A stretch of DNA of 15,553 nt from an uncultured Streptococcus sp. (GCA_905373305.1 CAJPSM010000024.1:1-15553); one strand, 5' to 3'. Counted from the first letter of the stretch, positions 1-7,373 are shown. Program-made: numbers and translations. The notes: a model not told the origin generated them from the letters alone.

Positions 1-1
1 T

Positions 2-652
2 CTAGTGAATATTATCTTTTTCTTTTTGATTTATTCGTATTTGATTTTTGGTTTTTCCTTTGCAGGATTTCTGCTGTATTCTATCTTGTATCTCTTCATT
101 CCTAAGAAAAAACATTATGATTTTATTATCATTCACGGGGCTGGTTTGTTGGATGGAGAAAGGGTGACTCCTTTGCTCAAGCGTAGGATTGACAAGGCTG
201 TTGAGGCTTACTACAAGTCGAAAAATCCAGATGTCAAATTGATTGCTAGTGGTGGTCAAGGTGGGGATGAGAAGATTTCCGAGGCTCAGGCAATTTGTAA
301 CTATTTGTTGGAAGAGACGGATGTTCCGAGAGAAGCGATTCTCCTAGAGGAAGACTCAACGACGACTTATGAGAATCTTCTCTTCTCAAAAGAAATGGGA
401 GAGAAACTGGTGGCAAGTCCACGTTTTCTCTTTGTGACCAATGACTACCATGTTTTTCGAACCAGTACCTATGCTAGACAACTCCGTATGAAAGGAGATG
501 GCTTGGGCTGTCGAACAGCGGCCTACTATATTCCATCGGCCTTTATCAGAGAGTATATTGCTCTATGTGTGAAGATGAAATGGCTTTTTATCGCCTTCTA
601 TGTTTTATTGATTTTAGCTCTGATTTTCTCTTATAGAGGTATTTTGTGGTAA
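2..652 (+). CDS. YdcF/DUF218 family membrane protein (5' end outside window)
   Basis: The frame is open to the window edge, so the true start lies upstream; the GTG at 5 is only the first possible start codon seen here. Numbered from that GTG, residues 1-32 are very hydrophobic and form a membrane segment. A DUF218 (YdcF-like) domain follows, with IIIHGAGLLDGERVTPLLKR, an ASGGQGGDE loop with conserved glycines and acids, a STTTYEN segment and VTNDYHVFR. A second membrane helix lies near residues 190-213, just before the C-terminus. From memory, related Gram-positive proteins are about 340 residues with several N-terminal helices, so roughly a third is missing. The family is linked to handling of cell-envelope precursors in some bacteria, but no reaction can be assigned here. 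A weak terminator follows directly. Confidence 0.85.
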   Translation, partial: LVNIIFFFLIYSYLIFGFSFAGFLLYSILYLFIPKKKHYDFIIIHGAGLLDGERVTPLLKRRIDKAVEAYYKSKNPDVKLIASGGQGGDEKISEAQAICNYLLEETDVPREAILLEEDSTTTYENLLFSKEMGEKLVASPRFLFVTNDYHVFRTSTYARQLRMKGDGLGCRTAAYYIPSAFIREYIALCVKMKWLFIAFYVLLILALIFSYRGILW

Positions 653-661
653 TATGTGAAC

Positions 662-680
662 TCATCGTTGGGTGATTTTT
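662..680 (+). terminator. Weak intrinsic terminator after the YdcF-like gene
   Basis: A 5-bp stem, TCATC (662-666) with GGTGA (671-675) including one T-G pair, and a GTTG loop is followed by TTTTT. It starts 10 bases after the stop codon. The stem is short, so much of the termination may depend on the stronger hairpin at 923-964. Confidence 0.35.
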
Positions 681-922
681 GCAAAATTCATATTATAATA
701 ATTGTCAGATTATCTAAAAAAAATACAGTAACTTAAAAAAACGGAAGTTCCATTAGTAGCAACAATGGCAGAGCGGGTCAGGAGATTGTAGGTGAGGTCT
801 TGGAATAGTTTGGTGGTTACTCGTCAATCAATTGGATAATTTCTAACCTAGTTACAGATTTTCAGAGAGGGTCAAAAATAAGCAACTACATATGAGTAGA
901 CTAGATTTTTACAGTCAACGAC
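681..922. other. Non-coding spacer with a possible decayed coding remnant
   Basis: No complete gene is visible between the YdcF-like gene and the nucleotidyltransferase. One plus-strand frame is open from 737 to 892 except for a single TAG at 806-808. It reads plausibly as protein (for example GRAGQEIVGEVLE, then FGGYSSINW after the stop). No start codon with a ribosome binding site is present and I do not recognise a family. It may be a relic of a deleted gene or chance. Confidence 0.25.
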
Positions 923-964
923 AAAAAAATGTGAACCTCTGTTGCTGGTTCACATTTTTTTTTT
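923..964. terminator. Strong bidirectional terminator
   Basis: A perfect 15-bp inverted repeat has arms at 923-937 and 947-961 around a 9-base loop. On the plus strand the run of T extends to 964. On the minus strand the A7 at 923-929 becomes the T tract. It sits directly after the stop of the minus-strand nucleotidyltransferase gene and serves that gene, and it would also stop plus-strand read-through from the YdcF-like gene. Confidence 0.9.
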
Positions 965-967
965 GGT

Positions 968-1750
968 CTATGGCAAAATGGCCTTTAGTCGGTTCAGAAT
1001 GGTTTGTAAGGTTACGACCGCTTGTTCTCCTTGTTGCGGTTGGTAGAGTAGTTGGAAATAGTCGCGAATAGTTTCTTCAAATTGCTTAGGTAGGAGAGTA
1101 CAATTGGTTTTAGCATAGTCAAGCATCCGTTTTTCACCAGGATGGGTTTGCTCATTGAGCGCAAATAGCAAGTCAAAGTAGGAAGCAAAAAATTCACTTG
1201 TACGATGATTCATGCTGATAAGATCTTGACGTTTGATAGCTTTTTCAATTTGATGAGAGAAGGCAGGCATGGCTTGTTCTAGTAAAAGGAGTTGCTTTTC
1301 AATAATATTTTTTTTGAGTTTTTGAGGATAGGGAACCTGATAGGCTTTTTGAAGAGAAGCATAGCGCCCATTCGGGTCGTATAGGATTTTGCTATGGAGT
1401 AGATTGTGCCACATACAGGTTGTATAAGCGTTTTGGGGTTGATGCTGAAAAACAGTTGACTTTAGTTCTTGCTCAAACGACTCCAGTGAACGATAAATCA
1501 ACTCGATTTGGATACCCTTGTTTAGTACACAGTCGTCCTCTAATTCCCAAAACTGGTTTCCAATTTCCATATAGGAGCAATAGTTGCTAAGAATGATTTG
1601 ACGAGTTTTCTCGTCAATAGGTGAGTTAAGATAAACATAGACATCATAGTCAGAATTTTGATCGTAGTCTTGTCCTGCACGTGAACCACCAAGAGCGATA
1701 GCTTCTACTTGTTCCAGTTGAGAGAATTCTTTGTAAAGTTCTTGGATCAT
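968..1750 (-). CDS. Nucleotidyltransferase-fold protein (DUF4037-like)
   Basis: A 260-residue protein with a polymerase-beta-type nucleotidyltransferase domain at the N-terminus. GGSRAG (21-26) is followed by SDYDVYVY (33-40), giving the metal-binding pair D34 and D36. A third acidic residue lies in QIELIY (E83 likely). The rest is mainly helical with no obvious membrane segment. Such domains transfer a nucleotide to a small molecule, RNA or protein; the acceptor is not predictable. Kanamycin or lincosamide nucleotidyltransferases share the fold, but nothing here supports a resistance role. The ATG at 1750 is preceded by AGGAG. The gene stands alone between two strong terminators and has its own probable promoter at 1783-1791. 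No HEPN partner gene adjoins it, so an MNT/HEPN toxin-antitoxin pair is not supported. Confidence 0.85.
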   Translation of the reverse strand: MIQELYKEFSQLEQVEAIALGGSRAGQDYDQNSDYDVYVYLNSPIDEKTRQIILSNYCSYMEIGNQFWELEDDCVLNKGIQIELIYRSLESFEQELKSTVFQHQPQNAYTTCMWHNLLHSKILYDPNGRYASLQKAYQVPYPQKLKKNIIEKQLLLLEQAMPAFSHQIEKAIKRQDLISMNHRTSEFFASYFDLLFALNEQTHPGEKRMLDYAKTNCTLLPKQFEETIRDYFQLLYQPQQGEQAVVTLQTILNRLKAILP

Positions 1751-1782
1751 TATTTTTCTCCTAGCTTTATGATTTTAAAGTC

Positions 1783-1811
1783 ATTTTACCAAAAAGTAAA
1801 ACGTTTGCATA
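1783..1811 (-). promoter_or_regulatory. Probable promoter of the nucleotidyltransferase gene, with a cre-like site
   Basis: On the minus strand an extended -10, TGGTAAAAT (1783-1791), lies about 33 bases upstream of the start codon, with no good -35. The sequence AAACGTTT at its upstream side (1799-1806, within 1796-1809) resembles the core of a CcpA catabolite-response element but misses outer positions. TTTTAC and GTAAAA also form a small inverted repeat over the -10. Promoter is moderately likely; the cre call is tentative. Confidence 0.4.
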
Positions 1812-1840
1812 GTGTTGAGTTCCTCTTTTTCATTTGTAGC

Positions 1841-1870
1841 AAAAAATGTGAACTCTTTTTTGAGTTCACA
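1841..1870 (-). terminator. Terminator of the amino-acid ABC operon
   Basis: A 9-bp perfect stem, TGTGAACTC (1847-1855) with GAGTTCACA (1862-1870), has a 6-base loop. On the minus strand it is followed by T6 (A6 at 1841-1846). It begins 8 bases after the stop of the last permease gene. Confidence 0.88.
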
Positions 1871-1877
1871 CTTCTTT

Positions 1878-2537
1878 TTATTCTGCTGCTTGTTGCCAAC
1901 GTTTGGCAAGCATGCGGGATAGACTTGAAATTGCTAGGTTAAAGCTAAAGTAGATGAGAGCGATCAGGATATAAAGACTGAAGACCTGCTCTGGTTCAAA
2001 ATAGCGGCCCATGAGGATTTGGCTGGCTCCAAAGAGTTCTTGTAGGGCGATAACAGAGTAGAGGAGACTGGTGTCCTTAATCACGGTTACAAACTGAGAA
2101 ATGATGGCTGGCAACATTTTACGAATAGCTTGTGGAAGAATGATATGGTAGAGGATTTGCGCAGAGGTAAATCCTTGAGACATTCCTGCTTCGTATTGTC
2201 CCTTGTCTACGGCATTGAGGCCACCTCGGATAATCTCAGCCAAGGCTGCTGATGTAAAGAGGGTGAAGGCGGTAATGCCAGCTGGTGTTGACTTCATCTT
2301 GAATACCAAAAAAATGGTGAAAATCCAGAGAAGGTTGGGAACATTACGCACAAATTCGATGTAAATGCTGGAGATGATTCGCAAGACAGGATTTTTCCCA
2401 TTTCTCATGACTGCAAGTACCGTTCCGATAAGGGTAGAGAGGATAATGGCAATCAGAGAAATGTAGAGGGTCAAGCCAAATCCTTTAAAGATAAAGGCTA
2501 GGTTATCTGGGGTCAAAACTTCTAAAATAGATTCCAT
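1878..2537 (-). CDS. Polar amino-acid ABC transporter permease (last gene of operon)
   Basis: A 219-residue integral membrane protein of the His/Glu/Gln permease family (MetI-like fold). The N-terminal helix pattern GLTLYISLIAIILSTLIG (21-38) and the cytoplasmic EAA loop EAGMSQGFTSAQILYHIILP (116-135), which contacts the ATPase, are both clear. It is paired with the permease encoded just upstream, suggesting a heterodimeric channel. The ATG at 2537 follows AGGAGG, which overlaps the stop codon of the preceding gene, so translation is likely coupled. The operon terminator follows the stop. The substrate cannot be read from the permease; a polar amino acid is inferred from the family. Confidence 0.95.
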   Translation of the reverse strand: MESILEVLTPDNLAFIFKGFGLTLYISLIAIILSTLIGTVLAVMRNGKNPVLRIISSIYIEFVRNVPNLLWIFTIFLVFKMKSTPAGITAFTLFTSAALAEIIRGGLNAVDKGQYEAGMSQGFTSAQILYHIILPQAIRKMLPAIISQFVTVIKDTSLLYSVIALQELFGASQILMGRYFEPEQVFSLYILIALIYFSFNLAISSLSRMLAKRWQQAAE

Positions 2538-2546
2538 AGTAACCTC

Positions 2547-3224
2547 CTAAAGTGAATAGGCTTTTTTGTTGGCTTGCTCCATCTTGCGACCAAATTGGGC
2601 GACAGGGAAGCAAAGGGCAAAGTAGAGTAGGGCAGCTCCTAGAAAGGCTGGGATGTAGTTTCCGTTGAGAGCTGACCAAGACTTGGTCACAAACATCAAG
2701 TCCACTCCAGAGATGATAGCAACAGTTGAAGTATTCTTGATAAGGTTAACGATTTGGTTGGTCAAAGGAGGGAGGATGATACGGATGGCCTGAGGCAAGA
2801 TAATCAAGCGCATGGCACTGATATAGGTGAAACCTTGTGATAAGGCAGCCTCCATCTGACCGCTAGGAATAGACTGAATCCCTGAACGAATAACCTCAGC
2901 GATATAGGCACCGTGATACAGTCCCACGCAGAGAACAGCTGTCCAATAAATCGGAATCATGATGGTATGGTCACTGATAAGAGGTAGACCATAAAAAACG
3001 ATGACAAACTGTACCAAGAGGGGGGTGTTTTGGTAAAATTCGACAAAGATACGAGCCAAAATTCTTAAAATTTGATGTTTGCTAGTTGATAGGACTCCAA
3101 AGATGATTCCTAAGACCATAGCTAGGATAAAGGATCCAATTGCTAGGGCAAGAGTGAAGAGGAAACCATTGAAAAATTGTCCAAAATCCTGAAAATAGGC
3201 TGTCCAAGATGATAAATCTGTCAT
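2547..3224 (-). CDS. Polar amino-acid ABC transporter permease (third gene of operon)
   Basis: A 225-residue His/Glu/Gln-type permease. The family signature FLFTLALAIGSFILAMVLG (21-39) is followed by VEFYQNTPLLVQ and the EAA loop EAALSQGFTYISAMRLIILP (125-144). Several hydrophobic helices span the remainder. It differs from the partner permease over most of its length, so the two are old paralogues rather than a recent duplication. It starts 12 bases after the binding-protein gene, with an AGGAGG-type ribosome binding site. Together with its partner it should form the membrane channel for the substrate handed over by the binding protein at 3237-4031. Confidence 0.95.
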   Translation of the reverse strand: MTDLSSWTAYFQDFGQFFNGFLFTLALAIGSFILAMVLGIIFGVLSTSKHQILRILARIFVEFYQNTPLLVQFVIVFYGLPLISDHTIMIPIYWTAVLCVGLYHGAYIAEVIRSGIQSIPSGQMEAALSQGFTYISAMRLIILPQAIRIILPPLTNQIVNLIKNTSTVAIISGVDLMFVTKSWSALNGNYIPAFLGAALLYFALCFPVAQFGRKMEQANKKAYSL

Positions 3225-3236
3225 GGGGTGTCCTCC

Positions 3237-4031
3237 TTAATCTGCAGTATGGCTAGATGGTTTGAGCTTGTAACGGTCATAAAGTTTCTGCAAACTACCG
3301 TCCTTGCTCCATTTGGTGACCAAGTTATCAAGATAATCGTTGAGCTCGGTGTTTGATTTCTTGGTAACGATACCGTAGTCAGATGGCTTGAAACTATCAT
3401 CTAGGAGCTCTGTTCGTTTACTGGTGTAGCCAGACAGGATAGAGCGGTCCACGGAAAAGGCATCAATACGATGAGCATGGAGGGAAGTGATCAATTCTGG
3501 GTAGGAACCAAGTTCTACAAACTTAAATTTCAGACCTTTCTTTTTGCCCAGTTCGGTAATCAAGCGTTGGGTGATGGAACCTTGGGCAACTCCGATCGTT
3601 TTACCATTTAGGTCTTCAATGCTTTTGATGTTGGCAGACTTATTGACCAAAAAGCCAGAAGCATCCGTGTAGTAGGGACTTGTAAAGTTGTAAAGTTTTT
3701 TACGTTCTTCTGTGATGGTAAAGGTGGCGATATCCAAATCGACTTGTTCATTGTCAAGAAGGGGGCCACGGGTTTGAGCGGTAACAGGAACGTAGCGAAT
3801 CTTGACCTTGAGTTCGTCCGCAATCATCTTGGCAAGGTCAGTTTCGATACCAGAATAAGTCCCTGTCTTGGGATCCTTGTAGCCGAAATTGGGAACGTCT
3901 TGTTTAACACCTACAACTAGCTCGCCTCTCTTTTGAATATCTGCGACACCGGTGTCTGCTTGAACTGGCTTAGCTAGGGTAAGGCTGAAAAGGCTAATCA
4001 ATAATGCGGATAAAAAGAATTTCTTTTTCAT
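3237..4031 (-). CDS. Secreted amino-acid-binding protein of the ABC transporter, without lipobox
   Basis: A 264-residue periplasmic-type binding protein (SBP_bac_3 family). A cleavable signal peptide (KKK, hydrophobic core 5-20) ends with VQA (23-25), a signal peptidase I site. The family pattern follows: RGELVVGVKQDVPNFGYKD, GIETDLAKMIADEL, then FTITEERKKLYNFTSPYY, whose Arg is expected to hold the substrate alpha-carboxylate. VAQGS and IDAFSVD belong to the second lobe. There is no cysteine anywhere, so it cannot be lipid-anchored in the usual Gram-positive way. Spacing to the ATPase gene upstream is 11 bases, with AGGAGG just before the ATG. Substrate is probably a polar amino acid such as glutamine or glutamate, by family only. 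Confidence 0.93.
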   Translation of the reverse strand: MKKKFFLSALLISLFSLTLAKPVQADTGVADIQKRGELVVGVKQDVPNFGYKDPKTGTYSGIETDLAKMIADELKVKIRYVPVTAQTRGPLLDNEQVDLDIATFTITEERKKLYNFTSPYYTDASGFLVNKSANIKSIEDLNGKTIGVAQGSITQRLITELGKKKGLKFKFVELGSYPELITSLHAHRIDAFSVDRSILSGYTSKRTELLDDSFKPSDYGIVTKKSNTELNDYLDNLVTKWSKDGSLQKLYDRYKLKPSSHTAD

Positions 4032-4042
4032 AGGTGACCTCC

Positions 4043-4801
4043 TTATTTGACTTTGTCACTTTCGTGGTTGATAATTTTGCTGAGGAACTGTTGGGCGCGA
4101 GGTTCGCTTGGATTGTCGAAAAAGTCGTCGACATCTGTCGTATCTACTAAAACTTCCCCGTCAGCCATAAAGATAATGCGATCTGCAACCTCTCGGGCAA
4201 AGCCCATTTCGTGGGTAACGATGATCATGTTCATCCCGTCATGAGCCAGTTTTTGCATAACTACTAGAACATCCCCAATGGTTTCAGGGTCGAGGGCAGA
4301 TGTTGGCTCATCAAAGAGGAGAAGTTCGGGATGCATGGCGAGTCCGCGCGCGATGGCAATCCGTTGTTTTTGTCCACCAGATAGCATGGCTGGATAAGAA
4401 TCTTTTTTGTCCCACATATTTACAAATTCCAGATATTTTTGGGCTGTTTTTTCAGCTTCTTTTTTATCAATCCCTAGAACTTTCATGGGCGCCAGTGTTA
4501 CATTTTCTAACACAGTTTTGTGTGGATAAAGGTTAAAATGCTGGAAAACCATGCCGGCTTCCTTGCGAAGAGGCACTAAATCTTTCTGACTGGCACCTGC
4601 TACTTGGTGTCCATTGACTAGGAGACTTCCTTTGTCAACAGCCTCTAAACCATTGATAGTACGGATAAGAGTGGATTTCCCAGAGCCTGAAGGTCCTAGG
4701 AGAACAACGACTTGCCCTTTTTCAAAACGGAGATTGATGTCGCGGAGTGCGTGGTAGTCTCCGTAATATTTTTCGACGTTTTTAAATTCTACTAAAGCCA
4801 T
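4043..4801 (-). CDS. Polar amino-acid ABC transporter ATP-binding protein (first gene of operon)
   Basis: A 252-residue GlnQ/HisP-type ATPase with every motif intact: Walker A GPSGSGKST (36-44), Q-loop Q87 in VFQHFNLYPH, signature LSGGQ (140-144), Walker B LLLFDEPTS (160-168), D-loop SALD and switch His197 in VTHEMG. Length is typical. It energises uptake by the two permeases encoded downstream. It is the promoter-proximal gene: the ATG at 4801 follows AAAGGAG and a short leader of about 27 bases from the promoter at 4836-4864. I do not use a gene symbol because several paralogous systems of this type occur in streptococci. Confidence 0.95.
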   Translation of the reverse strand: MALVEFKNVEKYYGDYHALRDINLRFEKGQVVVLLGPSGSGKSTLIRTINGLEAVDKGSLLVNGHQVAGASQKDLVPLRKEAGMVFQHFNLYPHKTVLENVTLAPMKVLGIDKKEAEKTAQKYLEFVNMWDKKDSYPAMLSGGQKQRIAIARGLAMHPELLLFDEPTSALDPETIGDVLVVMQKLAHDGMNMIIVTHEMGFAREVADRIIFMADGEVLVDTTDVDDFFDNPSEPRAQQFLSKIINHESDKVK

Positions 4802-4835
4802 GAGAGATCTCCTTTGTGTTAGATTTTATAACATG

Positions 4836-4864
4836 ATTTTACACCAAAAAAATTGTCTTGTCAA
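4836..4864 (-). promoter_or_regulatory. Promoter of the amino-acid ABC operon
   Basis: On the minus strand a consensus -35 TTGACA (4859-4864) lies 17 bases from TAAAAT (4836-4841), predicting transcription from about 4828. One copy of a 14-bp inverted repeat (4826-4839) covers the -10 and start region; its partner overlaps the recJ promoter. Confidence 0.85.
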
Positions 4865-4932
4865 ATTATATCTGAAAAAATTCACTAAAATTTTATAAAA
4901 AAGCAATCTGGATAGTGAAAAAGTCTAAATCA

Positions 4933-4941
4933 TGTTATAAT
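4933..4941 (+). promoter_or_regulatory. recJ promoter (extended -10)
   Basis: A perfect extended -10, TGTTATAAT, is present; the -35 region is poor, as is common with this class. Predicted start is near 4948, leaving a leader of about 30 bases before the TTG at 4978. The second copy of the 14-bp inverted repeat (4927-4940) overlaps it. Confidence 0.75.
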
Positions 4942-4977
4942 GAAACGATAGAATTCTTAGAAAGAGTGGATGTTTTT

Positions 4978-7200
4978 TTGATAACTCCTACTTATGAATG
5001 GCAGTTTGCCCCGCAAGTTGAAGATGCGGATTTTACAAAGATAGCCAAGAAGGCTGGACTAGGTCCTGAGGTGGCGCGGTTATTATTTGAAAGAGGGATT
5101 CAGGATGAGAAAAGTCTGAAGAAGTTTTTAGAACCTTCCTTGGATGACTTGCATGATCCTTATCTGCTCCATGATATGGACAAGGCAGTGGAACGGATTC
5201 GTCAGGCTATTGAAGAAGGGGAAAATATCCTCGTTTACGGTGACTATGATGCGGATGGTATGACTTCGGCTTCCATTATTAAGGAAAGTTTGGAACAGCT
5301 TGGTGCCGAGTGCCGTGTTTACCTGCCCAATCGTTTTACAGACGGTTATGGCCCCAATACTAGTGTTTATAAATACTTTATCGAGCAAGAGGGAATTTCC
5401 CTGATTGTGACGGTGGACAATGGGGTTGCGGGTCACGAAGCAATTGATTTTGCCCAGTCTATGGGAGTGGATGTCATTGTGACCGACCATCATTCCATGC
5501 CTGAAACCTTGCCAGATGCCTATGCGATTGTTCACCCCGAGCATCCGGATGTGGACTATCCCTTCAAACAATTGGCTGGTTGCGGAGTGGCTTTCAAGTT
5601 GGCTTGTGCCCTTTTGGAAGAAGTACAAGTGGAACTGCTTGATTTGGTCGCTATCGGAACTATTGCGGATATGGTGAGTCTGACGGATGAAAACCGTATC
5701 TTGGTCCAATATGGTCTGGAGATGTTGGGGCATACTCAACGCATCGGTCTGCAAGAAATGCTGGACATGGCTGGGATTGCTGCTAACGAAGTGACGGAAG
5801 AAACGGTTGGTTTTCAGATTGCCCCTCGTTTGAATGCCCTGGGTCGCTTAGACGATCCCAATCCTGCCATTGATTTGCTGACTGGATTTGATGATGAGGA
5901 AGCGCATGAGATTGCCCTTATGATTCACCAGAAAAATGAAGAGCGCAAGGAAATCGTGCAATCTATCTATGAAGAAGCCAAGACAATGGTGGATCCTGAG
6001 AAGAAGGTACAAGTCCTAGCCAAGGAAGACTGGAATCCTGGGGTTCTAGGAATCGTGGCTGGGCGTTTGTTGGAAGAACTAGGACAGACAGTTATCGTTC
6101 TTAATATAGAAGATGGTCGTGCCAAGGGTAGTGCTCGTAGTGTGGAAGCTGTCGATATTTTTGAAGCTCTGGATCCCCATCGAGAACTCTTTATCGCCTT
6201 TGGTGGCCATGCTGGTGCAGCAGGAATGACGCTAGAGGTTGAGAAACTCTCAGATTTATCTCAGGTCTTGGAAGACTATATCCGTGAAAAAGGTGCAGAT
6301 GCTAGTGGTAAGAACAAGTTAAATCTAGATGAAGAATTGGATTTGGAGACACTTAGCTTAGAAACGGTCAAAAACTTTGAACGTTTGGCACCTTTTGGGA
6401 TGGACAATCAGAAGCCTGTTTTTTACATCAGGGATTTCAAAGTCGAGAGTGCTCGCAGTATGGGGGCGGGAAATACTCACCTCAAACTAAAAATTTCTAA
6501 GGGAGAAGCTAGTTTTGAAGTGGTGGCTTTTGGTCAGGGTAGATGGGCGACAGAGTTTGCTCAAACAAAAAACCTAGAATTGGCAGTCACCCTGTCTGTC
6601 AATCAATGGAATGGGCAAACTGCCCTCCAGTTGATGATGGTAGATGCTCGAGTGGAAGGTGTTCAACTCTTTAACATTCGTGGGAAGAATGCAGCCTTGC
6701 CAGAAGGGGTTCCAGTCTTGGACTTCGCTGGAGAAGTGCCAAATTTGGCGAATAGTGAGGCGGTTGTCGTGAAGAATATTCCTGAGGATATTACCTTGCT
6801 GAAGACCATTTTTCAGGAGCAACATTTCTCTGCCGTCTATTTCAAAAATGATATTGACAAGGCCTACTATCTGACGGGTTATGGAACTAGAGAACAGTTT
6901 GCCAAATTGTACAAGACCATCTACCAGTTCCCAGAGTTTGATATTCGCTACAAGCTCAAAGATTTGGCGGCTTATCTCAATATCCAACAAATCTTGCTGG
7001 TCAAGATGATCCAAGTCTTTGAGGAACTGGGCTTTGTAACTATCAAAGATGGTGTCATGACTGTCAATAAAGAAGCGCCGAAGCGGGAGATCGGAGAAAG
7101 TCAGATTTACCAAAATCTCAAACAAATCGTTAAAGACCAAGAAATCATGGCGCTGGGTACGGTGCAGGAAATGTATGATTTCTTAATGGCAGAAAACTAG
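4978..7200 (+). CDS. recJ: Single-stranded-DNA-specific 5'-3' exonuclease RecJ
   Basis: A DHH-family exonuclease acting in recombination and repair by degrading 5' single-stranded DNA. Numbered from the TTG start (740 residues): motif DYDAD (89-93), TVDNG, the DHH triplet (170-172), GTIADMV (227-233), then the DHHA1 domain with GSARS (384-388) and GGHAGAAG (409-416). An OB-fold region and a Firmicutes-type C-terminal extension (roughly 600 onward) follow. The frame is open from a GTG at 4915, but that codon lies upstream of the predicted transcription start. The TTG at 4978 has AGAGTGGA 7 bases upstream and gives the N-terminus MITPTYEW that I recall for pneumococcal RecJ. A GTG at 4966 is a weaker alternative. 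A clear terminator follows. Confidence 0.93.
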   Translation: MITPTYEWQFAPQVEDADFTKIAKKAGLGPEVARLLFERGIQDEKSLKKFLEPSLDDLHDPYLLHDMDKAVERIRQAIEEGENILVYGDYDADGMTSASIIKESLEQLGAECRVYLPNRFTDGYGPNTSVYKYFIEQEGISLIVTVDNGVAGHEAIDFAQSMGVDVIVTDHHSMPETLPDAYAIVHPEHPDVDYPFKQLAGCGVAFKLACALLEEVQVELLDLVAIGTIADMVSLTDENRILVQYGLEMLGHTQRIGLQEMLDMAGIAANEVTEETVGFQIAPRLNALGRLDDPNPAIDLLTGFDDEEAHEIALMIHQKNEERKEIVQSIYEEAKTMVDPEKKVQVLAKEDWNPGVLGIVAGRLLEELGQTVIVLNIEDGRAKGSARSVEAVDIFEALDPHRELFIAFGGHAGAAGMTLEVEKLSDLSQVLEDYIREKGADASGKNKLNLDEELDLETLSLETVKNFERLAPFGMDNQKPVFYIRDFKVESARSMGAGNTHLKLKISKGEASFEVVAFGQGRWATEFAQTKNLELAVTLSVNQWNGQTALQLMMVDARVEGVQLFNIRGKNAALPEGVPVLDFAGEVPNLANSEAVVVKNIPEDITLLKTIFQEQHFSAVYFKNDIDKAYYLTGYGTREQFAKLYKTIYQFPEFDIRYKLKDLAAYLNIQQILLVKMIQVFEELGFVTIKDGVMTVNKEAPKREIGESQIYQNLKQIVKDQEIMALGTVQEMYDFLMAEN

Positions 7201-7208
7201 AAGATAGG

Positions 7209-7235
7209 AAAGAGTTGGGCAACCAGCTCTTTTTT
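7209..7235 (+). terminator. recJ terminator
   Basis: A 10-bp stem (7209-7218 with 7223-7232, one T-G pair) is capped by a GCAA tetraloop of the GNRA class and followed by T to 7235. Confidence 0.92.
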
Positions 7236-7252
7236 GAAAACAAATCTTCGTT

Positions 7253-7280
7253 TTGAAAATCATCAAAAAAATGGTATAAT
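7253..7280 (+). promoter_or_regulatory. rnjB promoter
   Basis: TTGAAA (7253-7258), a 16-base spacer and an extended -10 TGGTATAAT (7272-7280). The predicted start near 7287 gives a leader of about 87 bases. A second TATAAT at 7341-7346 inside the leader lacks a convincing -35. Confidence 0.8.
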
Positions 7281-7300
7281 GGTAGGAAAAGATTCGGCTG

Positions 7301-7341
7301 AAAGTTTTAGAACTTTTAGAATAAGAGGGTAAATCTACCCT
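7301..7341 (+). promoter_or_regulatory. Structured rnjB 5' leader: two small hairpins
   Basis: Within the predicted leader, AAAGTT (7301-7306) pairs with AACTTT (7311-7316) around TTAG. AGGGTA (7326-7331) pairs with TACCCT (7336-7341) around AATC. The ribosome binding site GGAGG (7365-7369) lies downstream and single-stranded. Neither hairpin has the T tract of a terminator. A role in control of the mRNA is inference only. Confidence 0.4.
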
Positions 7342-7373
7342 ATAATCAAGATAAATTAAGTTTCGGAGGAAAA

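Noticed and set aside
968..1750. Toxin-antitoxin (MNT/HEPN) module or antibiotic nucleotidyltransferase
   Set aside because: No HEPN partner gene is adjacent, and nothing beyond the shared fold points to an antibiotic substrate.
4861..4890. CodY-like box (CTGAAAA core) upstream of the ABC operon
   Set aside because: Against the AATTTTCWGAAAATT consensus I count about six mismatches in the best alignment, too many in such AT-rich DNA.
7341..7346. Second TATAAT in the rnjB leader as an additional promoter
   Set aside because: No acceptable -35 or TG extension precedes it, and it follows directly on a hairpin arm.
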